This document shows, piece after piece, positions 57,406-64,000 of a stretch of 64,000 bases of DNA. The notes beneath the pieces are model-generated. The model made no database searches and was not told where the DNA came from. It saw nothing but the letters and a program-made list of their open reading frames with translations. Position 1 is the stretch's first letter; each line of letters starts with the position of its first letter. Source of the stretch: Bradyrhizobium sp. CB3481 (GTDB lineage: Bacteria; Pseudomonadota; Alphaproteobacteria; Rhizobiales; Xanthobacteraceae); the NCBI RefSeq assembly GCF_029714305.1, contig NZ_CP121647.1, forward strand, positions 310,001 to 374,000. The letters are read 5' to 3'. A program made the position numbers and the translations under genes.

Positions 57406-58044
57406 ATGTCGATCTCCGATCCCGGACGCGGTCTTGTCCGCCGTCTGGGCGTTACGGCTGCGGCGCTGCTGGCGTTCGCAGCGGCATCACAACAGCGCGC
57501 CGAGGCGCTTACGCTCGCAAGTCCCGGCGCGGCTCCATCCATCAAATTTGCAACCGATGGCCTTGCGACCGAAGTGCGTCATGGCGGCGGCGGCGGTGGT
57601 GGCGGCTTCCGCGGTGGTGGCGGAGGCTTCCACGGTGGCGGTGGTTTTCGTGGCGGTGGCGGCGGATTTCACGGCGGTGGATTCAGAGGCGGCGGCGCCG
57701 CATTCCATGGCGGCGGGTTCCGAGGCGGCGGGTTTGCGATTCACCGCGGCGGCGGCTTTCGCGCCGCGCCGATCTATCGTGGCGGCGGTTATCGCATAGG
57801 TCGGCCTTTTTATGGCTATCGTCATGCCTACCACCGGCCCTATTTCCATCACCACCGACGTCACTTCCATCGGCGCTTCTACTACGCGCCGTCCTATTAC
57901 TATCCGCGTTACTATGGCTACTATCCGCGATACTGCCGCATCGTCTGGACCTATTACGGGCCGCGGAAGATCTGCCGACATCGTCCGTGGTGGCGGCATC
58001 ACTGGCGATACCGCTATTACGGATATCCGTACCGGTACTGGTAA
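57406..58044 (+). CDS. Secreted Gly/His/Tyr-rich protein
   Basis: A 212-residue protein: signal peptide to about residue 35, a short linker (LASPGAAPSIKFATDGLATE), a long glycine-rich region of GGGF and HGGGF repeats (about 62-125), then a Tyr/His/Arg-rich C-terminal half with two Cys (YCRIVW, KICRHR). GGGAGG precedes the ATG at 57406. It looks like an exported, possibly metal-binding structural protein, but the function is unknown. A terminator follows. Confidence 0.75.
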   Translation: MSISDPGRGLVRRLGVTAAALLAFAAASQQRAEALTLASPGAAPSIKFATDGLATEVRHGGGGGGGGFRGGGGGFHGGGGFRGGGGGFHGGGFRGGGAAFHGGGFRGGGFAIHRGGGFRAAPIYRGGGYRIGRPFYGYRHAYHRPYFHHHRRHFHRRFYYAPSYYYPRYYGYYPRYCRIVWTYYGPRKICRHRPWWRHHWRYRYYGYPYRYW

Positions 58045-58060
58045 GACCGCGTGAAACGAA

Positions 58061-58083
58061 ACAGGCGCCCGACGGGCGCCTGT
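58061..58083. terminator. Terminator hairpin between convergent genes
   Basis: Perfect ten-base stem ACAGGCGCCC/GGGCGCCTGT, three-base loop, then TGTT. Lies after the Gly-rich secreted protein gene and before the stop of the convergent small gene. Confidence 0.75.
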
Positions 58084-58111
58084 TGTTCGAGCGGGGATCA
58101 TTCCGGCCAGC

Positions 58112-58318
58112 TCACCAATCCTTGCCTTCCCAGGGCTTGACCTTCCATGGCGTGAGCTTCTCCATCCGCCACTGGTACCAGTGGTCGGGCGGCCAGTGGC
58201 TGAGGCGCGAGACTTCCTTGGTGGCGGTGGTTTGGAGGTCGACGATGCGCGGCGTGCGACGACGCACCTGCTTCGTCGCCTCGCTGATCATATCGACATA
58301 TTCGTACTTGTCGGTCAC
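58112..58318 (-). CDS. Small hypothetical protein
   Basis: A 68-residue soluble protein starting MTDKYEYVDMISEA and ending with a Trp-rich HWPPDHWYQWRMEKLTPW segment. No family recognised. The GTG at 58318 with GAGGG upstream is preferred over the TTG at 58324. An overlapping frame (58098-58349) looks like a shadow. It lies 102 bases downstream of leuC on the same strand and may share its transcript. Confidence 0.6.
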   Translation of the reverse strand: MTDKYEYVDMISEATKQVRRRTPRIVDLQTTATKEVSRLSHWPPDHWYQWRMEKLTPWKVKPWEGKDW

Positions 58319-58420
58319 GGCCAAGGTCCCTCGCGAAATGTCTTCGCAAGGGACCAGTGTGCGCTTTGCCTGTTAACGCAGCGTTGCCGAAACGGCTCGC
58401 AATCTAGGCATAAGAAAGCG

Positions 58421-59827
<1,407 letters not shown>

Positions 59828-59903
59828 GAGCGTAAGCTCCAAGGGAAATTCTGTGGGATCGGTCAAGCGCAATCGCGCGCGAGCAGCGAATGTCAGCGCA
59901 GCG

Positions 59904-60026
59904 TCAAGCTGCGGCAGTAAGCTCTGATGTGGCCGACGTCGCGAACCGTCCGAAGAAGCGGCCGGGCAGCCGCGAGCGATCGTCCATGACGATGCGCTGG
60001 GCGGTGCTGGTGCGATCTAGAACCAT
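59904..60026 (-). CDS. Possible 40-residue leader ORF upstream of leuC
   Basis: An ATG at 60026 opens a frame of 40 codons to a TGA at 59904-59906, 76 bases before the leuC start. The product starts [20 protein letters not shown] and ends SELTAAA. It lacks a run of Leu codons, so it is not an obvious attenuation leader, and there is no clear terminator pair between it and leuC. The codon use is GC-rich and plausible. Weak candidate. Confidence 0.3.
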   Translation of the reverse strand: MVLDRTSTAQRIVMDDRSRLPGRFFGRFATSATSELTAAA

Positions 60027-60077
60027 TCCAGTCTCATAACACAGGGCGAATGTAAGTGCGATATGCGTTTGTTGCCA

Positions 60078-60110
60078 CCGTCATTGCGAGCGAAGCGAAG
60101 CAATGACGAG
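60078..60110. repeat. Single arm of repeat family A
   Basis: CCGTCATTGCGAGCGAAGCG, then AAGCAATGACGAGG: one arm of the element seen complete at 34856-34938, collapsed on itself. Between leuC and the rplS terminator. The 349-base stretch 59828-60176 otherwise holds only the possible leader ORF and this terminator. Confidence 0.75.
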
Positions 60111-60122
60111 GAAGCACAACAA

Positions 60123-60151
60123 AAAAGCGCGGGGCAAAACCCCGCGCTTTT
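60123..60151 (-). terminator. Rho-independent terminator of the rplS transcript
   Basis: Perfect 12-base stem AAAAGCGCGGGG/CCCCGCGCTTTT with a five-base loop; on the minus strand a TTTTTT run closes it, 26 bases after the rplS stop. Confidence 0.92.
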
Positions 60152-60176
60152 GTCGCATCCCTTGTGGGGACGAAAA

Positions 60177-60557
60177 TTATTCGCCGACGGCGGCGGCGCG
60201 GTCCTGCTTCTCGACGATGCGGGCCGACTTGCCGCGCAGCTGGCGCAGGTAATACAGCTTGGCGCGACGCACCTTGCCGCGGCGTACCACCTTGATCGAG
60301 TCGATCATCGGCGACATCACCGGGAACACGCGCTCGACGCCTTCGCCGTAGGAAATCTTGCGGACGGTGAAGCTCTCATTGAGCCCGCCGCCGGAACGGC
60401 CGATGCAGACGCCTTCATAGGCCTGCACGCGGGTGCGCTCGCCTTCGACCACCTTGACGTTGACGATCACGGTGTCGCCGGGGCCGAATTCCGGGATCGA
60501 CTTGGTGGCCGACAGTTTGTCGAATTGCTCTTTTTCGAGCTGCTGAATGAGGTTCAT
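60177..60557 (-). CDS. rplS: 50S ribosomal protein L19
   Basis: A 126-residue ribosomal protein located at the subunit interface. It starts [15 protein letters not shown] and has [20 protein letters not shown] and [20 protein letters not shown], as expected. GGAG lies six bases before the ATG. Last gene of the trmD-rplS group, 108 bases after trmD, with a strong terminator downstream. Confidence 0.98.
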   Translation of the reverse strand: MNLIQQLEKEQFDKLSATKSIPEFGPGDTVIVNVKVVEGERTRVQAYEGVCIGRSGGGLNESFTVRKISYGEGVERVFPVMSPMIDSIKVVRRGKVRRAKLYYLRQLRGKSARIVEKQDRAAAVGE

Positions 60558-60665
60558 TGAAATCTCCATCGGCGGCGCGCCCAGCCTTTCGGGGGCTGCG
60601 CAAACGTCCATCTATCCTGCGCGTGTGCGGATTTGGCGCCCGTATAAGGCATCAAGCCGCGCTTG

Positions 60666-61385
60666 TCACCCGTCTGTCGTGCTTTTTGTGGCTTTTTGGC
60701 CGGCCCGCGCCGCCCATAGATCCGGCCGGCGCGCCCGGGTCAGGGCCTCGGCCGCGGCCCGCCGCCAGGCCGCCACCTTGGCATGGTCGCCGGAGATCAG
60801 GATTTCCGGGATCGTCCGGCCCTCGAACTCCTGCGGGCGAGTGTATTGGGGGTATTCCAGTAGTCCTTCGGAAAAACTTTCGTCCTCGCCCGAGGCCTGC
60901 TTGCCCATCACCCCCGGCAGCAGCCGCACGCACGCGTCGATCAGCGCCATCGCGGCAATTTCGCCGCCGGACAGCACATAATCGCCGATCGAGACCTCCT
61001 GCAGGTTCCGCGCCTCGATCACCCGCTGGTCGACTCCCTCGAACCGGCCGCAGACGATCAACGGCCCGGGCCCGGCGGCAAGTTCCGCCGCCAGCGACTG
61101 GGTCAATGGCCGACCCCGCGGGCTCATCAAAAGACGCGGGCGATCTTGAGCGATATCAGCGGCATCGATCGCAGCGGCCAGAATGTCGGCCCGCAGCACC
61201 ATGCCCGGCCCGCCGCCGGCCGGCGTGTCGTCGACGCTGCGATGCTGGTCGGTAGCGGACGCCCGGATGTCGCGCGCCTCCAAGGCCCACAGGCCGGACG
61301 CCAGCGCCTTGCCCGCCAGGCTGACGCCAAGCGGCCCGGGAAACATCTCGGGGAAGAGCGTGAGGACGGTGGCGCGCCAGGTCAT
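60666..61385 (-). CDS. trmD: tRNA (guanine-N1)-methyltransferase TrmD
   Basis: A 239-residue knotted (SPOUT) methyltransferase that makes m1G37 in tRNAs reading CNN codons and so prevents frameshifts. It has [14 protein letters not shown] at the start, GGGPGMVLR, the SAM knot [11 protein letters not shown], and [15 protein letters not shown]. It begins nine bases after rimM, in the conserved order rpsP-rimM-trmD-rplS. Confidence 0.98.
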   Translation of the reverse strand: MTWRATVLTLFPEMFPGPLGVSLAGKALASGLWALEARDIRASATDQHRSVDDTPAGGGPGMVLRADILAAAIDAADIAQDRPRLLMSPRGRPLTQSLAAELAAGPGPLIVCGRFEGVDQRVIEARNLQEVSIGDYVLSGGEIAAMALIDACVRLLPGVMGKQASGEDESFSEGLLEYPQYTRPQEFEGRTIPEILISGDHAKVAAWRRAAAEALTRARRPDLWAARAGQKATKSTTDG

Positions 61386-61394
61386 GTCAAACCA

Positions 61395-61919
61395 TCACGT
61401 GAGTGTCGGGGCTTCGTCGCCTTCGACTTCCTGCGGCAGCTCGATCACGACGCGGCCGCCTGCCAGATCGACCGTCGGCACCACGGCGTTGGTGAACGGT
61501 AGCAGTATCGTAGCGCCCTTGTCCGGCGCGATCTCGATGATGTCGCCGGCGCCGAAATTATGGATCGCGACGACGCGGCCGAGCGGCTCATCGGCGGCGT
61601 CGACGGCGGCGAGCCCGATCAGGTCGGCGTGGTAATATTCGTCCGCGTCGGTCTCGGGCAGGCGGTCGCGCGGGACATAGAGCTCGAGGCCGTTGAGCCG
61701 TTCGGCGTCATCGCGGGTCGTGATGCCCTTCAGCGTCGCCACGAGGTGATCTTTCGCCTCGCGGAGATGCGTCACCTCGAACTGGCGCGCGCCGTCCTTG
61801 GTCATCAGCGGGCCGTAATCTCTGACGGCCAGCGGGTCTTCGGTGAAGGTCCACAGTTTTACGGCGCCGCGCACGCCATGCGCCGCGCCGATCCGTGCGA
61901 CGCAAATCTGCGCGGTCAT
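61395..61919 (-). CDS. rimM: Ribosome maturation factor RimM
   Basis: A 174-residue protein with the N-terminal RimM barrel ([20 protein letters not shown]) and a C-terminal PRC-barrel ([38 protein letters not shown]). It helps assemble the head of the 30S subunit with S19. Followed closely by trmD; separated from rpsP by a 149-base gap that contains a repeat. Confidence 0.97.
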   Translation of the reverse strand: MTAQICVARIGAAHGVRGAVKLWTFTEDPLAVRDYGPLMTKDGARQFEVTHLREAKDHLVATLKGITTRDDAERLNGLELYVPRDRLPETDADEYYHADLIGLAAVDAADEPLGRVVAIHNFGAGDIIEIAPDKGATILLPFTNAVVPTVDLAGGRVVIELPQEVEGDEAPTLT

Positions 61920-61933
61920 CAGCGGGCCTCACC

Positions 61934-62048
61934 CTTCGAGACGCGGCGAAGACGCCGCTCCTCCAGCGATAACGGCGAAGCCGTTACGCCGGGACGAGGA
62001 GATAGACCCTCATGCTGAGGAGCACGGCGATGGCCGTGCGTCTCGAAG
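61934..62048. repeat. Intergenic inverted repeat, family F
   Basis: Outer arms TTCGAGACGC...GCTCCTC and GAGGAGC...GCGTCTCGAA mirror each other, each enclosing its own small hairpin (GGCGAAGACGCC; ACGGCGATGGCCGT), with an AACGGCGAAGCCGTT hairpin between. It lies between rpsP and rimM, inside the ribosomal group. Only copy in the window. Confidence 0.7.
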
Positions 62049-62068
62049 CACGAGGCCCGGATCATCGC

Positions 62069-62398
62069 TTACGCCTTGGCGGCGGCTTCGGCGGCCTTGC
62101 GCTCCTTGCGCGGCACGGCCTTTTCCGGATTGTTGCGTGGCGCACGCTTGACGACGCCGGCCGCATCGAGGAAGCGCGTCACGCGGTCCGACGGCTGCGC
62201 GCCCTTGGCGAGCCAGGACTTCACCTTGTCCATGTCGAGCTTCAGGCGGGCCTCATTGTCCTTCGGCAGCAGCGGATTGAAATGGCCGAGACGCTCGATG
62301 AAGCGGCCATCGCGGGGAAAGCGCGAGTCGGCGACGACAACGTGATAGACCGGGCGCTTCTTGGTGCCTGCGCGAGCGAGGCGGATAACGACTGACAT
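62069..62398 (-). CDS. rpsP: 30S ribosomal protein S16
   Basis: A 109-residue ribosomal protein, starting [20 protein letters not shown], then [20 protein letters not shown] and [15 protein letters not shown]. The C-terminal tail is Lys/Ala/Glu-rich, as in other Bradyrhizobium-type S16. An AGGAG lies just upstream of the ATG. Between ffh and rimM in the usual order. Confidence 0.98.
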   Translation of the reverse strand: MSVVIRLARAGTKKRPVYHVVVADSRFPRDGRFIERLGHFNPLLPKDNEARLKLDMDKVKSWLAKGAQPSDRVTRFLDAAGVVKRAPRNNPEKAVPRKERKAAEAAAKA

Positions 62399-62450
62399 TT
62401 AGTTCTCCTGTTGAAATTTAAAACTCGATGATCTGAACGGTGTGAATTGG

Positions 62451-62600
62451 CGTCATTGCGAGCGAACCGCGCCTCGCTCGTCATGCCCCGCGAAGGCGGG
62501 GCATCCAGTAATCGCAGGCATTTGCGATTGAACTGATGGAGCGCGGCGTACTGGATCGTCCGCCCCAGTGCGCAATTGCGCACAAGGCGGACGATGACGG
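62451..62600. repeat. Composite repeat: arm of family A joined to a family B element
   Basis: CGTCATTGCGAGCGAA (62451-62466) is followed by a full family B element (62479-62600): CGTCATGCCCCGCGAAGGCG, GGGCATCCAGTA, a middle with GCGCAATTGCGC, and CGGACGATGACG. It fills the gap between ffh and rpsP. Confidence 0.8.
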
Positions 62601-62617
62601 CGCGTGTTGGTGAAACG

Positions 62618-64000
62618 TCATTTCTTCTTCCCCGGAAAGCCGCCGAGGCCCGGCAGCGTCGGCTTGCCGCTGAGGCCGGTGAGGCCCGGCACGTTCGGCA
62701 GGCCCTGGCGCAGGCCGACCGGAAGATCCTTCGGCAGATTCGGCAGGCCGCCGGCGCCGCCCTGCATCTTTTCGGCCAGCGCCTTCATCTCTTCCGGCGA
62801 GGGCGGCTTCATGCCGCCGCCAAAGCCCATCGCCTGTGCGATGCCGGCGAGCGGGCCGCGCTTGCCCGAACCCATCGCCTTCATCATGTCGGACATGTTC
62901 CGGTGCATCTTCAGGAGCTTGTTGACCTGCTCGACATTCTGGCCGGCGCCGGCGGCGATACGCTTCTTGCGACTGGCCTTGAGGATATCAGGGTTCTTGC
63001 GCTCTGCCCGCGTCATCGAATCGATGATCGCGACCTGACGCTTCAAGATCTTGTCGTCGATCCCGGCGGCGGCGATCTGGTTCTTCATTTTCGCAATGCC
63101 GGGCATCATGCCCATCAACCCGCTGATGCCGCCCATATTCGCCATCTGCAGCAGCTGCTCGCGCATGTCGTTGAGGTCGAACTGGCCCTTGCGCATGCGC
63201 TCGGCGGTGCGCGCGGCCTTTTCGGCATCGATATTCGCCGCGGCGCGCTCGACCAGCGACACCACGTCGCCCATGCCAAGGATGCGGCCGGCGATGCGGG
63301 AGGGGTGGAAATCTTCCAGCGCGTCGGTCTTTTCGCCGGTGCCGATCAGCTTGATCGGTTTTCCCGTGACCGCGCGCATCGACAGCGCGGCGCCGCCGCG
63401 GCCGTCGCCGTCGACGCGCGTCAGCACGATGCCGGTGAGGCCGACGCGCTGGTCGAACGCGCGCGCGAGATTGACCGCGTCCTGGCCGGTCAGGGAGTCC
63501 GCGACCAGCAGCACTTCGTGCGGATTGGCGGCTTGCTTGATCTCGGCCGCCTCGCTCATCATCTCTTCGTCGAGCGTGGTACGGCCGGCGGTGTCGAGCA
63601 GCACGACGTCGTAGCCGCCGAGCTTGCCGGCCTCCAACGCGCGCTTTGCGATCTGCGCCGGCTTCTGGCCGGCGACAATCGGCAGCGTCGGGATGTCGAG
63701 GTCGCGCCCGAGCACGGCCAGCTGCTCCATCGCCGCCGGGCGGTAGATGTCCAGCGAGGCCATCAGCACCTTGCGCTTGTCGCGCTGGACCATACGGCGG
63801 GCGAGTTTTGCTGTCGTGGTGGTTTTACCGGAGCCCTGCAAACCGACCATCATGATCGGAACCGGCGGCACTGCATTGATGTCGATGGTCTGGCCGTCGG
63901 CGCCGAGGGTCGCGACCAGCTCATCATGGACGATCTTGACCACCATCTGGCCCGGCGTGACCGACTTGACGACGGTGGCACCGACTGCCTGCTCGCGGAC
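62618..64000 (-). CDS. ffh: Signal recognition particle protein Ffh (N-terminal part outside window)
   Basis: The frame runs off the right edge; 460 residues are visible. The GTPase domain shows GLQGSGKTTTTAKLA (G1), DTAGRTTLDEEMM, TRVDGDGRGGAALS and GTGEKTDALEDFHP; the methionine-rich M domain (GLMGMMPGIAKMKNQ, then MTRAERKNPDIL) binds 4.5S RNA and signal peptides. Ffh brings nascent membrane proteins to FtsY. The tail is unusually Gly/Pro/Leu-rich (LPNVPGLTGLSGKPTLPGLG). First gene of the ffh-rpsP-rimM-trmD-rplS order. Confidence 0.98.
   Translation of the reverse strand, partial: VREQAVGATVVKSVTPGQMVVKIVHDELVATLGADGQTIDINAVPPVPIMMVGLQGSGKTTTTAKLARRMVQRDKRKVLMASLDIYRPAAMEQLAVLGRDLDIPTLPIVAGQKPAQIAKRALEAGKLGGYDVVLLDTAGRTTLDEEMMSEAAEIKQAANPHEVLLVADSLTGQDAVNLARAFDQRVGLTGIVLTRVDGDGRGGAALSMRAVTGKPIKLIGTGEKTDALEDFHPSRIAGRILGMGDVVSLVERAAANIDAEKAARTAERMRKGQFDLNDMREQLLQMANMGGISGLMGMMPGIAKMKNQIAAAGIDDKILKRQVAIIDSMTRAERKNPDILKASRKKRIAAGAGQNVEQVNKLLKMHRNMSDMMKAMGSGKRGPLAGIAQAMGFGGGMKPPSPEEMKALAEKMQGGAGGLPNLPKDLPVGLRQGLPNVPGLTGLSGKPTLPGLGGFPGKKK

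Overview
The window reads as a chromosomal core segment of a Bradyrhizobium-like alphaproteobacterium (Hyphomicrobiales, Nitrobacteraceae). Reasons: very high GC at third codon positions; close resemblance of several proteins to known Bradyrhizobium/Rhodopseudomonas types (malonyl-CoA synthetase MatB, IalB-like protein, DUF6455 protein); the order ffh-rpsP-rimM-trmD-rplS-leuC...leuD...asd-leuB; and families of short palindromic intergenic repeats that I associate with this group. I see no rRNA, tRNA, CRISPR array, insertion sequence, phage gene or plasmid function. It looks like ordinary backbone rather than an island.

Layout. 1-12.6 kb: end of a DUF2269-like membrane gene, an SDR/DoxX fusion, a DCC thiol protein, a flavin amine oxidase, typA, a Crp/Fnr regulator divergent from a lone receiver protein, a Tat-exported PhoD phosphatase, two orphan TAXI-type binding proteins, phhB and a DUF1232 protein. 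12.6-25.3 kb: a Sel1-type protein, a quinone oxidoreductase divergent from a dienoyl-CoA-reductase-like SDR, IalB, rlmN, a PAP2 phosphatase, argG, a proline-rich OmpA protein broken by one frameshift, a VOC protein and an FkbM methyltransferase. 25.3-33.4 kb: an SbmA/BacA-like ABC exporter-type protein with its own ATPase, a hybrid histidine kinase and the complete sdhCDAB operon.

33.4-46.3 kb: a mostly empty 0.6 kb stretch with a possible LysR remnant, a TauE/SafE permease, matB divergent from an SDR, a fasciclin protein, a cytochrome b plus Tat molybdoenzyme pair, a lone branched-chain-type binding protein, a TPR protein, and MFS and DMT transporters. 46.5-64 kb: leuB, a hexapeptide transferase, asd, a beta carbonic anhydrase, a CitE-like lyase, cytochrome c, a DUF6455 protein, a glycosyltransferase, leuD, a minimal metallopeptidase, four small secreted proteins of which three are rich in His/Tyr/Gly, leuC, and the ribosomal set rplS-trmD-rimM-rpsP-ffh (ffh runs off the end).

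How it works together. The clear pathways are the TCA cycle and respiration (sdhCDAB), leucine synthesis (leuB, leuC, leuD), the aspartate family (asd), arginine (argG), and translation/secretion (typA, rlmN, rplS, trmD, rimM, rpsP, ffh). Most other genes are single units. The most noticeable non-genic structure is at least seven families of palindromic intergenic repeats, over twenty copies in all, lying at gene ends and often touching stop codons or ribosome binding sites. I found no convincing novel defence or mobile system. The best leads are the double-anchored TAXI protein, the secreted His/Tyr-rich cluster, the molybdoenzyme/cytochrome pair and the repeat families.
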